A DNA stretch of 64,000 bases from DATBHW01 sp035307385 (GTDB lineage: Bacteria; Chloroflexota; Ktedonobacteria; Ktedonobacterales; DATBGS01): assembly GCA_035307385.1 (NCBI GenBank), contig DATGID010000087.1, positions 1 through 64,000 of the forward strand, in the 5' to 3' direction. Shown here piece after piece: positions 15,395 to 23,974 of the stretch. Position 1 is the first letter of the stretch; each line of letters starts with the position of its first letter. Position numbers and translations under genes: made by a program. The notes under the pieces are model-generated. The model ran no database searches and was not told the origin of the DNA. It was given only the letters and a program-made list of their open reading frames with translations.

Positions 15395-16657
15395 TCAGGT
15401 CTTGGCCGTCGCCGTTTGCGATGCCTCTGCTTTGGCTTCGGCCTCTTTCTCATCGCTTTCTTCAGGCTGAGCCGCAACTGTCGCCTTCATCTGCACCAGC
15501 TTGACGCTGGGCGGCATGACAAACCGCGTGGCTCCGCGTGGCTGTTCGCCCTGCTCTCTGGCGCGGCGCACCGCCCAGATGCCAGCGATAATGATGAGCA
15601 CGCCCAGGCCGAAGGCTCCGGTGGTCCACCAGTCCCAGCCCAGCGAGACCGCGACGGCGGTAAAGAGCATGTTGAGGACAGCCAGCGGCAAGAGGATACG
15701 CCAGCCCACCTTCATCAGTTGATCGTAGCGGATGCGTGGCAGCGTGGCGCGCAGCCACATAAAGATGAAGAGCGCGATAGCAATCTTGATGAGATACCAG
15801 ATGAACGGCCAGCTCAGGAACGTCCCGTAGTTGATGGGCCAGAGCGTCCAGCCGCCCAGAAAGAGCGTGACGGCAATCGAACTGACCGTAATCATGTTGA
15901 TGTATTCGGCCATCTGATAGAGGCTCCAGCGCAGCCCGCTGTACTCGGTCAGATAGCCGGCGACAAGCTCTTGCTCGGCTTCGGGCAGATCGAACGGGGC
16001 GCGGTTGACCTCAGCGACGGCGGCCACGCAGTAGAGCACGAAGCCCAGCGGCTGGGCGAAGATAAAGGGCAGGCCCAGGTTGACCTGCGCGTGGACGATG
16101 CCGACCATGCTCAGCGTGCCTGACCACATCAAGACGCCCATGATCGCCAGCCCGATAGAGATTTCATAGGAGACCATCTGCGCCGCGCTGCGCAGCGAGC
16201 CAAGCAGCGAATACTTGTTGCCGGAAGACCAGCCGCCTAGCACGATGCCGTAGACCGCCAACGAGGAGATAGCAAAGATGTAGAGGAGGCCAACGTTGAT
16301 ATCAGCGATGAACGGGTCCCAGGGGCTAGGGACATTCCAGCCGAGCCAGTTGCCGCCCAGCGGGACGACGGCGAAGGCCGAAAGCGCTACGACAATGGAG
16401 ATCAGCGGCGCGATGAGAAAGGTCAGCACACGCGCTTTGGTGGGGATGATCTGCTCTTTGAAGATCATCTTGAGCGCGTCGGCCAGCGGCTGGAGCAGGC
16501 CGAACGGCCCGGCGCGGTTCGGCCCCAGGCGTGTCTGGATAAACGCGACCACCCGGCGCTCGATCAGCGTCAGGTAGGCGAACGCGGTCAGCAGCGCGCC
16601 AATCACGATGGCCGACTTCACCAGCGCGGCCAGGATATAGATCACAGTATCAGACAT
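15395..16657 (-). CDS. nuoH: NADH-quinone oxidoreductase subunit H
   Basis: Membrane-arm subunit that forms the quinone chamber with NuoB/D, about 420 aa, eight to nine helices. The conserved loops are present: ERRVVAFIQTRLGPNRAGPFGLLQPLADALKMIFKEQ and the acid-rich NRAPFDLPEAEQELVAGY segment. It has a hydrophilic C-terminal extension of about 60 residues (ending ...EESDEKEAEAKAEASQTATAKT) beyond the normal end. I take ATG 16657 with GAGGGA upstream rather than GTG 16678. Gap of 28 bases to nuoG. Confidence 0.95.
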   Translation of the reverse strand: MSDTVIYILAALVKSAIVIGALLTAFAYLTLIERRVVAFIQTRLGPNRAGPFGLLQPLADALKMIFKEQIIPTKARVLTFLIAPLISIVVALSAFAVVPLGGNWLGWNVPSPWDPFIADINVGLLYIFAISSLAVYGIVLGGWSSGNKYSLLGSLRSAAQMVSYEISIGLAIMGVLMWSGTLSMVGIVHAQVNLGLPFIFAQPLGFVLYCVAAVAEVNRAPFDLPEAEQELVAGYLTEYSGLRWSLYQMAEYINMITVSSIAVTLFLGGWTLWPINYGTFLSWPFIWYLIKIAIALFIFMWLRATLPRIRYDQLMKVGWRILLPLAVLNMLFTAVAVSLGWDWWTTGAFGLGVLIIIAGIWAVRRAREQGEQPRGATRFVMPPSVKLVQMKATVAAQPEESDEKEAEAKAEASQTATAKT

Positions 16658-16685
16658 AACGTTTCCCTCAGAGCGCACCCTTCAA

Positions 16686-18992
16686 TTAGTCGCTGGCTGT
16701 CACTGTCTCGGCGACTTCTTGCGTCTGCGGCAATCCATTGTTGAACAGATCAAGCGCCAGATAGGTCGAACCGCCCTCGGCCACGTTTTCGGGCAGCGCG
16801 GGCCAGCGAATGCCCTGGCTCTTGCTCACCACGTCCCAATTCAACCCGCTGTAGATCGGCACGACGCGGGCAATCTCTGCCAGAATCTCGCGCGGGCTGG
16901 CATAGTGCCAGTCCTGGTTCATGCGGCGGCCCAGTTCGGTCAGAATCTGCCAATCGGGCAGTGGTCCTGCCAGTGGGCGCATGGCCTGGCGCACGGCCTG
17001 CACGCAGCGCTCGGTGTTGGTGAACGTGCCCTCTTTTTCGGCAAAGGATTGGCCGGGCAAGACCACATCGGCGTACTTTGCCGTTTCGTTCAGCGACAGA
17101 CTTTGCACCACCAGGAACTCCAGCCCCTTCAGCGCGTCCGGACTGGGCAGATGATGCGCCGGGTCAGCGCCGATGACGTAGAGCGCCTTGACGCCGCCGC
17201 CAAGCATCTCTTCGTAGGACAGCCCCGGCTTCTTCGGGGCGCTGATGCCCCAGACCTGCCGCAGCAGCGACCGCAGCGCGGCGTTTTCCAGATCAGCATA
17301 GCCGGGCAGGCTGTTGGGCAAGACACCCATATCGCGCGCGCCCAGCGAATTGTTATCTTCAAAGAGCGGGCCAACACCCGCGCCCGGACGACCAACGTTG
17401 CCCGTCGCCAGCGTCAGATTGAGCAGATCGGCGGCCAGGGCTGGCGCTTCCTCATCCCGCGCGGCCCTCTCGTCATAGAGCAGCACAGCGCCCTTCGCTC
17501 CGGCAATCTCGCGCGCCAATGCGCGCAGCGCCTCGGCATCGACGCCCGCGATCCTGGCGGCGTGTTCTGCCGCGCCTGTCGGGGTTTGGAGGCTGTTCAG
17601 GAACTCTGGATGCTGTTCTACATATGGGCCGCGCGCCAGGTTCTCGGTGAGGACAACATTGAGCAGACCGCGTACCACGGCGTCAAGCTGACCGGGCTGA
17701 TATTCCAGCCGGAGCGTTGCCAGCCGATCAAGCCGGGTCGGCTTATTGGCGACGACATAGATTTTTGCGCCCGCCCGCAGTGCCTTCTTGATGCGCAGGT
17801 CGATGATCGGCTGGCGCTCGTAGGGGTCGGCGGCAAAAAGCACGATATGCGAGGCTTTGTCCAGCCCGGCAATGCTGTCGGTCCAGGCCCAGGGAAGCTG
17901 GCCCGCTTCGGTCTGTGGGAACAGGCCATGATGGTGATCGACGTTGTTGGTGCCGATGGCGGCGCGGAAGAGCTTCTGGAAGAGGTAGCTTTCTTCGTTC
18001 GTGGTGTGCGTCGAGCCGATGCCGCCGACGGCATGCGGGCCGTCGCGCTTGGCAATCTCTTGCAGCTTCGTGGCAACCAGATCAAGCGCCTCGTCCCAGG
18101 TGGCTTCCTCAAGCTGGCCGTTCTTGCGAACGAGCGGCGCGCGCAGGCGCTCGGGGCTGTTCACATAGTCAAAACCCCAGCGGCCCCGGTTGCAGAGCCA
18201 GCCATCATCAATACTGTCGTTGGTCTGCGACATCAGCCGCAAGATGCGATCCACGCGCACGTCCACGCGCACGTTGCAGCCGACGCTGCAATTGGCGCAG
18301 ACGCTGGGTGTTTTGCGCAGTTCCCAGGGGCGCGTGCGGAAGCGATAGTTGCGGGCGGTCAGCGCGCCCACCGGGCACATCTCGACGGTGTTTCCCGAGA
18401 AGATGCTGTTGAAGCTTTCGCCGGGCGTGGTGCTGACCTCGATCTTATAGCCACGATCAACCATGATCAGGCCCTGCTCGTCCATCGCCACTTCCTGCGA
18501 AAAGCGCACGCAGCGCTGGCAGGCGATGCAGCGCTCGCGGTCCAGAAAGATGTCGTCGCTGACCGGAATGGGCTTGACGAAGTGGCGCTTGGTGAGGTCG
18601 AAGCGGCTGCCGCCGGGGCCATGCCGCAGGGTAAAGTCTTGCAGGTCGCATTCGCCGCCCTTGTCGCAAATGGGGCAATCGAGTGGGTGATTGATGAGCA
18701 AAAATTCCAGCGTGCCCTGGCGGGCTTTCTTGACCAGCGGCGTATCGGTATGGACGACCATACCCTCGGTGCAGAGGGTGGTGCAGGCGGTCTGCGGCGG
18801 CTTGGGCACTTTTTCGATTTCGACAAAGCACATGCGGCAGGCGCCCAGCGGCGGCATCTTGGGATGATAGCAATAGATGGGTACTTCGATGCCCGCCAAC
18901 TGCGCGGCTTTCCACACAACGGTCCCAGGTGGCACGCTGACAGGCCGCCCGTCAATGGTCAGACTGATGAGTTGTGGTGTTTCTTCTGGCAT
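16686..18992 (-). CDS. nuoG: NADH-quinone oxidoreductase subunit G
   Basis: Iron-sulfur and molybdopterin-fold subunit of the peripheral arm, 768 aa. N-terminal [2Fe-2S] ligands C41, C52, C55 and C70; His-ligated cluster H102, C106, C109, C115; [4Fe-4S] C155, C158, C161, C206. C232, C235, C239 and C267 form an N7-type site, which many but not all bacteria have. The rest (about 220-760) is a formate-dehydrogenase-like domain without obvious catalytic Sec/Cys. It is separated from nuoF by an unusually long 128-base gap holding a REP-like hairpin. AGAGAG precedes the ATG. Confidence 0.96.
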   Translation of the reverse strand: MPEETPQLISLTIDGRPVSVPPGTVVWKAAQLAGIEVPIYCYHPKMPPLGACRMCFVEIEKVPKPPQTACTTLCTEGMVVHTDTPLVKKARQGTLEFLLINHPLDCPICDKGGECDLQDFTLRHGPGGSRFDLTKRHFVKPIPVSDDIFLDRERCIACQRCVRFSQEVAMDEQGLIMVDRGYKIEVSTTPGESFNSIFSGNTVEMCPVGALTARNYRFRTRPWELRKTPSVCANCSVGCNVRVDVRVDRILRLMSQTNDSIDDGWLCNRGRWGFDYVNSPERLRAPLVRKNGQLEEATWDEALDLVATKLQEIAKRDGPHAVGGIGSTHTTNEESYLFQKLFRAAIGTNNVDHHHGLFPQTEAGQLPWAWTDSIAGLDKASHIVLFAADPYERQPIIDLRIKKALRAGAKIYVVANKPTRLDRLATLRLEYQPGQLDAVVRGLLNVVLTENLARGPYVEQHPEFLNSLQTPTGAAEHAARIAGVDAEALRALAREIAGAKGAVLLYDERAARDEEAPALAADLLNLTLATGNVGRPGAGVGPLFEDNNSLGARDMGVLPNSLPGYADLENAALRSLLRQVWGISAPKKPGLSYEEMLGGGVKALYVIGADPAHHLPSPDALKGLEFLVVQSLSLNETAKYADVVLPGQSFAEKEGTFTNTERCVQAVRQAMRPLAGPLPDWQILTELGRRMNQDWHYASPREILAEIARVVPIYSGLNWDVVSKSQGIRWPALPENVAEGGSTYLALDLFNNGLPQTQEVAETVTASD

Positions 18993-19027
18993 ATCGATCT
19001 CTCTATACGCTGGCGGTTGAACCCGCG

Positions 19028-19068
19028 CCTAAGGGCCTACGGCCACCAAGTCCGCCTGCGCGGACTCC
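19028..19068. repeat. REP-like palindrome between nuoF and nuoG
   Basis: Two short stems next to each other: GGCC-TAC-GGCC at 19034-19044 and AGTCCGC-CTGC-GCGGACT at 19049-19066. The pattern is that of intercistronic REP/BIME elements. Only one copy is seen in this window, so the repeat nature is inferred. It may tune relative expression of nuoF and nuoG. Confidence 0.4.
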
Positions 19069-19120
19069 CTTCCCCATTTGCGTTCGTATCCTCTCGGTTT
19101 TATTCCGCCGCGTGAGTATT

Positions 19121-20416
19121 TTATCTTGTGACCGCTGCGGTTGCCCGCGCGCCAGGCCCAACCATGCAATGGCCTTCGCGGACATGATAGAGGTATTCAT
19201 CTTTGAAGAGTTTGATGCTGCTGACGATGCAGGACGTGGCCGCGTCGCCGAGCGGGCAGAAAGACTTCCCAGAGATGTTATCACAGATGTCCAGCAGCAG
19301 CGGGATGTCTTTCTCTTGTCCTTGCCCCGCTTCCAACCGCTCCAGCAGTTCTGTCAGCCAGTACGTGCCCTCGCGGCAAGGCGTACATTTGCCGCAGGAC
19401 TCGTCGCGATAGAACTCGGTCATGCGCAGCACCGCGCCGACGATGCAGGTATCTTCATCCAGCACGATCACACCGCCGGAGCCAGCCATCGACCCCGCAG
19501 CGGCAATGGACTCGTAATCCAGCGGCGTATCGATCTTATCTGCTCCCAAGAGCGGCGCGGATGAGCCGCCGGGCGTGACCGCCTTGAGCTTTTTCCCCTT
19601 CCAGACGCCGCCGCCGTAGTCCTCGATCAGTTCGCGCAGCGTCGTGCCTAGCGGCAGTTCATAGTTGCCGGGCTTGTTGACATGGCCGCTCAGGCAATAG
19701 ATTCTCGTTCCCTTGCTTTTTTCGGTGCCAATGCTCGCGTACCACTCCGCGCCATTCTGGATAATGGCCGGGACAGTTGCCAGTGTTTCGGCGTTGTTGA
19801 TGACGGTTGGGCCGCCATAGAGGCCCACCACTGCGGGGAATGGCGGCTTGAGGCGCGGATAGCCGCGCCGGCCCTCCAGCGATTCCATCAGCGCGCTTTC
19901 TTCGCCGCAGATATACGCGCCCGCACCGCGATGCACGGTCACTTCCAGGTCATAGCCGCTGCCCAGAATGTCCTGGCCGATGTAGCCCGCCTCGTAGGCT
20001 TCCTGCACCGCACGGGCCACTTGCAGACCCGCCAGCGCGAGTTCGCCGCGCACATAGATGAAGGCGTGATGTACCTTGGTGGCATACGCCGAGATAATGA
20101 CGCCCTCCACCAGCAGGTGCGGGTTTTTCTCCATAATCATGCGATCTTTGAAGGTGCCCGGCTCGCTCTCGTCGGCATTGCAGCAGAGATAGCGCGGCTT
20201 CTGGCTCTCTTTGGGCAGAAAACTCCATTTCATGCCAGTGGGGAAGCCCGCGCCGCCACGTCCACGCAGTCCCGATTGCTTGACGATTTCCATGATGTCT
20301 TCTGGCTGCGCTTTCAAGGCTTTTTCCAGCGCCTGATAGCCGCCGTGCTGGCGATAGACCGGCAGAATATCGATATTCTCGACATCTATATCTTTGGTGA
20401 CAATCAGTTCAGCCAT
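19121..20416 (-). CDS. nuoF: NADH-quinone oxidoreductase subunit F
   Basis: NADH-oxidising subunit with FMN and cluster N3, about 431 aa. Flavin/NADH binding is shown by GRGGAGFPTGMKW and GAGAYICGEESALMESLEGRRGYPR; N3 ligands by ESCGKCTPCREGT and the later CPLGD cysteine. Reading is open further upstream, but residues before MAELIVT are not family-like, so I start at ATG 20416 (weak AGAG upstream), 13 bases after nuoE. It is paired with NuoE as the electron input module. Confidence 0.96.
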   Translation of the reverse strand: MAELIVTKDIDVENIDILPVYRQHGGYQALEKALKAQPEDIMEIVKQSGLRGRGGAGFPTGMKWSFLPKESQKPRYLCCNADESEPGTFKDRMIMEKNPHLLVEGVIISAYATKVHHAFIYVRGELALAGLQVARAVQEAYEAGYIGQDILGSGYDLEVTVHRGAGAYICGEESALMESLEGRRGYPRLKPPFPAVVGLYGGPTVINNAETLATVPAIIQNGAEWYASIGTEKSKGTRIYCLSGHVNKPGNYELPLGTTLRELIEDYGGGVWKGKKLKAVTPGGSSAPLLGADKIDTPLDYESIAAAGSMAGSGGVIVLDEDTCIVGAVLRMTEFYRDESCGKCTPCREGTYWLTELLERLEAGQGQEKDIPLLLDICDNISGKSFCPLGDAATSCIVSSIKLFKDEYLYHVREGHCMVGPGARATAAVTR

Positions 20417-20429
20417 GGTTTCTGCTCTT

Positions 20430-20990
20430 TCAATGCCGTTTGGTTCCGGCAGGCTCGGATTGGCTCTTTTCCGACGTGGCTGGTGCGGGCTGCGCGGGCC
20501 TCCCGGTGGCTTCGTTGTCCAGTTCCTGGTTGAGCGCGTCGAGCAGCGCGTCAACACGCTCTTGCGTCAACTGCTCGACGAACTCGTTGTTCACCTGCAA
20601 AACGGGAGCCGTCCCGCAGGAGGCCAGGCATTCCGCCGTCAGCAGTGTGAAACGCCCGTCAGGGGTGGTTTCGCCGCGCTTGATGCCCAGGCGGCCTTCC
20701 AAATGCTCGACCAGTTGATCGCAGCCGCGCAGATAGCAAGAGATGCTGGTGCAGACCTTGATGACGCGCTTGCCCGGCTGCTCTTTGAAGAACATGGTAT
20801 AGAACGTGGCGACGCTCTTGACTTCGTCCACGTTCAGGCGCAGCGCGTCGGCCACGGCCTCAAAGGCCGCCTCGGTCATATAGCCTTCTTCGTCCTGAGC
20901 GATATACAGCGCCGGGAGCACGGCTGAGCGCAGCGTGGGATACTGCGCGGCGACGGCGCGCATGCGTTCTTTGGCTTCTGCTGATACCAC
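20430..20990 (-). CDS. nuoE: NADH-quinone oxidoreductase subunit E
   Basis: Thioredoxin-like [2Fe-2S] subunit (cluster N1a), 186 aa, ligands C80, C85, C121 and C125 (VCTSISC and CLASCG). The N-terminal helical part (EAKERMRAVAAQYPTLRSAVLPALYIAQDEEGY) is typical. The C-terminal 25 residues (ATGRPAQPAPATSEKSQSEPAGTKRH) are a disordered extension. Start codon is GTG 20990 with AGGAAGG at good spacing. Confidence 0.96.
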   Translation of the reverse strand: MVSAEAKERMRAVAAQYPTLRSAVLPALYIAQDEEGYMTEAAFEAVADALRLNVDEVKSVATFYTMFFKEQPGKRVIKVCTSISCYLRGCDQLVEHLEGRLGIKRGETTPDGRFTLLTAECLASCGTAPVLQVNNEFVEQLTQERVDALLDALNQELDNEATGRPAQPAPATSEKSQSEPAGTKRH

Positions 20991-21022
20991 GGACCCAATC
21001 CTTCCTGATAGCGATGCAGCGG

Positions 21023-22255
21023 TTAGCGATCTACCTCGCCCAACACAATATCGATGCTGCCAATCGCTGCGATAATATCCGAGAGCAGTTCGCCTTGCAC
21101 CATGTGGGGCAGCGCCTCCAGATTGGCGAAAGACGGCGCTCGGACGTGCATGCGATAGGGCCGCGCTGTCCCATCGCTCACCAGATAATAGCCCAGTTCG
21201 CCTTTGGGCGCTTCGATGCGCAGATAGACCTCACCCTTCGGCGGGCGATAGCCTTCGGTATAGAGCTTGAAGTGATGAATCAGCGCTTCCATGTTGGTGG
21301 CAACGGCCCATTTCGGCGGCGGCACCACCTTGCGGTCGCTGATCTGATAGGGTCCGTCCGGCATGCCATCCAGCGCCTGCTTGACGATCTTCAGGCTTTC
21401 GGCCATCTCCAGCATGCGCACCAGATAGCGATCATACACGTCGCCGTTGCTGCCCACCGGAATATCGAAATCAAACTGCTCGTAGCCAGCATACGGGAAC
21501 ATCTTGCGCACGTCCCAGGCAACGCCGCTGGCGCGCAGCACCGGCCCGGATGTGCCCCAGGCAATGGCATCCTCTTTGCTGAGTCGTGCGACGCCCTTGG
21601 TGCGTTCCAGCCAGAGTTGGTTGTTGGTGAGCAGCGTATGATACTCGTTCAGGCGCTCCGGGAAGATGTCGAGAAACTCCTGCACCTTCTTGTCGAAACC
21701 GGGCGGCAGATCGGCCTGGAGACCGCCGGGCATGATATAGCTGGTCATCAAGCGCACGCCGGACACCAACTCGAAGATATCCAGAATCATTTCGCGCTCG
21801 CGGAAGCAGTAGAGGAAGACGCTTTGCGCGCCAAGATCAAGCGCGCTGGTGCCCAGCCAGACGAGATGGCTGGCGATGCGCTGAAGCTCGACCAGCAGCA
21901 CGCGCGCGTAGATGGCTTTCCTGGGCATCTCCTCGACGCCCAGCAGCTTTTCGACGGCCAGCGAGTAGCCCAGGTTGTTGGAAAGTGGGGCCAGATAGTC
22001 CATGCGGTCGGTCATGACCAGCGTCTGGAAGTAGCTCTTGCTCTCGGCGGTCTTCTCGATGCCGGTATGCAGATAGCCGATATCGGGAACGGTTTTGACC
22101 ACCGTCTCGCCTTCCAGGGTGACGATCAGGCGCAGCACGCCATGCGTCGAAGGGTGCTGCGGCCCCATGTTGATGGTCATGGTATCGACGCGGGTCGTCT
22201 CGTCAACCTGGACGCTGTCGGTGATGTGGAGTTCGGTTTGTTCTCCGGTTTGCAT
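21023..22255 (-). CDS. nuoD: NADH-quinone oxidoreductase subunit D (49 kDa)
   Basis: Quinone-site subunit related to [NiFe] hydrogenase large subunits, about 410 aa. MGPQHPSTHGVLRLIVTLEGE and IGYLHTGIEK are the usual N-terminal loops, including the quinone-binding His, and DPCLSC-type hydrogenase cysteines are absent as expected. The region IGSIDIVLGEVDR closes the chain. I use ATG 22255 (AAGGA upstream); the open frame before it is not family-like. Gap to nuoC is 19 bases. Confidence 0.96.
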   Translation of the reverse strand: MQTGEQTELHITDSVQVDETTRVDTMTINMGPQHPSTHGVLRLIVTLEGETVVKTVPDIGYLHTGIEKTAESKSYFQTLVMTDRMDYLAPLSNNLGYSLAVEKLLGVEEMPRKAIYARVLLVELQRIASHLVWLGTSALDLGAQSVFLYCFREREMILDIFELVSGVRLMTSYIMPGGLQADLPPGFDKKVQEFLDIFPERLNEYHTLLTNNQLWLERTKGVARLSKEDAIAWGTSGPVLRASGVAWDVRKMFPYAGYEQFDFDIPVGSNGDVYDRYLVRMLEMAESLKIVKQALDGMPDGPYQISDRKVVPPPKWAVATNMEALIHHFKLYTEGYRPPKGEVYLRIEAPKGELGYYLVSDGTARPYRMHVRAPSFANLEALPHMVQGELLSDIIAAIGSIDIVLGEVDR

Positions 22256-22274
22256 CGTTTCTGTCCTTGCCCGG

Positions 22275-22895
22275 CTACTCGCCCGGTTCAGGTTCGGGGC
22301 GCGGTGGAGTGGGCGGGCGGCTTTGAGTGATACGCATCGTCTGACGGCCAATGCCTTCCGGCAATGCTTGATCGAGTGGTATCTGTCCGCCCCAGTGCGG
22401 TTCCGGCAGTTCGACGCCGGTCAGTGGATAATCTTTGCGCAGCGGGTGGCTGGCCCAATCCTCTGGCATCAGGATGCGCCGCAGGTCAGGATGCCCGGTA
22501 AAGGCGATGCCAAAGAGATCGTAGACCTCGCGCTCGTACCAATTGGCAGTAGGCCAGATATGACTGATGGTTGGAACGGCAGGGTGTTCCTCGCCCGGCT
22601 GGCCGACGCGCGTTTTCAGACGGATGACGGCGCGTGTCTCCATAGAAAGGAGGTGATAGACGACATCGAAGCGCGGCTCGCGCTCGGGCCAATCGACCGC
22701 TGTCAGGTCCGCCATGTAATTATAGCGCAGCGCGGGGTGGTCGCGCAGGAACGTGGCAACCGCTGGTACTTTATCCGGTGGCAGCAGAATGGTAGTTTCG
22801 CCGCGATGCTCGACCACCTCCAGCACGGCCTCGCCAAACTTTGACCGTACCGCTTCCACCGTTGTTACCGCCAGGTCTTTTGTGGTTTCGGCCAT
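22275..22895 (-). CDS. nuoC: NADH-quinone oxidoreductase subunit C (30 kDa)
   Basis: Peripheral-arm scaffold subunit, 206 aa, with the signature YEREVYDLFGIAFTGHPDLRRILMPEDWASHPLRKDYPL. It contains no cofactor. Proline-rich tail (PRPEPEPGE). 21 bases after nuoB, 19 before nuoD. Confidence 0.96.
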   Translation of the reverse strand: MAETTKDLAVTTVEAVRSKFGEAVLEVVEHRGETTILLPPDKVPAVATFLRDHPALRYNYMADLTAVDWPEREPRFDVVYHLLSMETRAVIRLKTRVGQPGEEHPAVPTISHIWPTANWYEREVYDLFGIAFTGHPDLRRILMPEDWASHPLRKDYPLTGVELPEPHWGGQIPLDQALPEGIGRQTMRITQSRPPTPPRPEPEPGE

Positions 22896-22916
22896 AACGA
22901 AGATACCTTCTTAGTG

Positions 22917-23504
22917 TTAGTTCTCGCTGCCCAGGTCTTTCACCGCGCCGACCTTCATAGGGTCCGGCGGATTGGGAATGCCCAGGCGAATCTTTTCCTG
23001 CAACTGGTTGAAGCCATAAAGCAGCATATCGGGCGTGGGCGGGCAGCCCGGAATGAAGATGTCCACCGGGATGACTTTATCCACGCCCTGCACGATGGCG
23101 TAGTTGTTGAAGACGCCGCCGCAGGAGGCGCAGGCGCCCATCGAGATGACCCATTTGGGGTCGGGCATTTGATCGTAGATTTGCCGCAGCACCGGGGCCA
23201 TCTTCACGGAGCAGCGCCCCGCGACGATCATCAGATCAGCCTGGCGCGGGCTGGCGCGATAGACCTCTGCGCCAAAGCGGGCCAGGTCGAAGCGCGCGGC
23301 GCTGGTCGCCATCATTTCGATGGCGCAGCAGGCCAGGCCAAACAGCGCGGGCCAGAGCGATGAACTGCGGCTCCAATTCAGCACCTTATCGACTTGAGTC
23401 AGCAGAATGCCGGTCCCGGACTCCACATGGACGCCCCGCGACAGGCGGGGCGTCTGGGCGTTCGTGATCGTCTGCACTGGCTCCCAGGGGTTTTTCACTC
23501 CCAT
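22917..23504 (-). CDS. nuoB: NADH-quinone oxidoreductase subunit B
   Basis: Carries cluster N2, the last electron donor to quinone, 195 aa. Ligands C59 and C60 (tandem), C125 and C154 keep the spacing of the E. coli protein. A small local difference is GRCSVKMAPVL in place of the more common GTLTxKMAP. The start overlaps the nuoA end by 10 bases, pointing to coupling. Confidence 0.96.
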   Translation of the reverse strand: MGVKNPWEPVQTITNAQTPRLSRGVHVESGTGILLTQVDKVLNWSRSSSLWPALFGLACCAIEMMATSAARFDLARFGAEVYRASPRQADLMIVAGRCSVKMAPVLRQIYDQMPDPKWVISMGACASCGGVFNNYAIVQGVDKVIPVDIFIPGCPPTPDMLLYGFNQLQEKIRLGIPNPPDPMKVGAVKDLGSEN

Positions 23505-23860
23505 TGGAACGCTCCCTTACGCCAGACATATACGTAGGCAATCGCCATGATCACCAGGAAGATCACCAGTTCGATCAGCCCGAATACCTTCAAATCGGTC
23601 TTGAGCAGCACCGCCAGCGGATAGAAGGACACGGCCTCGATGTCGAAGATGATAAACATCATGCCTGTCACCAGGTATTTGACAGGAAAGCGGTGCTTGA
23701 CTGGCTCGATCTCGCGGATGCCGCTTTCGTAGGGCGCGAGCTTGGCCGGGGATGGCTTTTTCGGCCCCAGAATGAAGGTGACACCCGTCACCAGCGCGGC
23801 GAAGATGATTGCCAGACCGATCAGGATGAAGATAGGGATATAGGAAGGAAATGGAAGCAT
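23495..23860 (-). CDS. nuoA: NADH-quinone oxidoreductase subunit A
   Basis: Three-helix membrane subunit, about 121 aa, first gene of the operon. The conserved acid loop (YESGIREIEPVKHRFPVKYLVTGMMFIIFDIEAVSFYPLAV) is present. I start at MLPFPSY (ATG 23860, AAGG upstream); the extra upstream residues contain part of the promoter region and are not family-like. Confidence 0.95.
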   Translation of the reverse strand: MLPFPSYIPIFILIGLAIIFAALVTGVTFILGPKKPSPAKLAPYESGIREIEPVKHRFPVKYLVTGMMFIIFDIEAVSFYPLAVLLKTDLKVFGLIELVIFLVIMAIAYVYVWRKGAFQWE

Positions 23861-23900
23861 AAGAAAGATACCTTTTCCCTTAAAAAAAGTTTCAGTGAGA

Positions 23901-23929
23901 ATGGTAGCACAGCCCTCCAGGGCTGTCAA
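23901..23929 (-). promoter_or_regulatory. nuo operon promoter with palindromic spacer
   Basis: On the minus strand: TTGACA (23929-23924), exact 17-base spacer, TACCAT (23906-23901) preceded by TG one base earlier (extended -10). The spacer is occupied by the palindrome ACAGCCCT-GG-AGGGCTGT (23926-23909), which could be an operator or a repeat element. Predicted start of transcription is about 34 bases before nuoA. Confidence 0.6.
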
Positions 23930-23974
23930 ATACCGAGCAAAGCGCAATAGATCAGATAGAAATAGATCAGGCGA

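Noticed and set aside
16719..19115. 798-codon plus-strand frame antisense to nuoG
   Set aside because: Very long but a result of codon bias in GC-rich DNA; nuoG has all cluster ligands.
21014..22330. 438-codon plus-strand frame antisense to nuoD
   Set aside because: Same cause; no Shine-Dalgarno and His/Gln-rich shadow composition.
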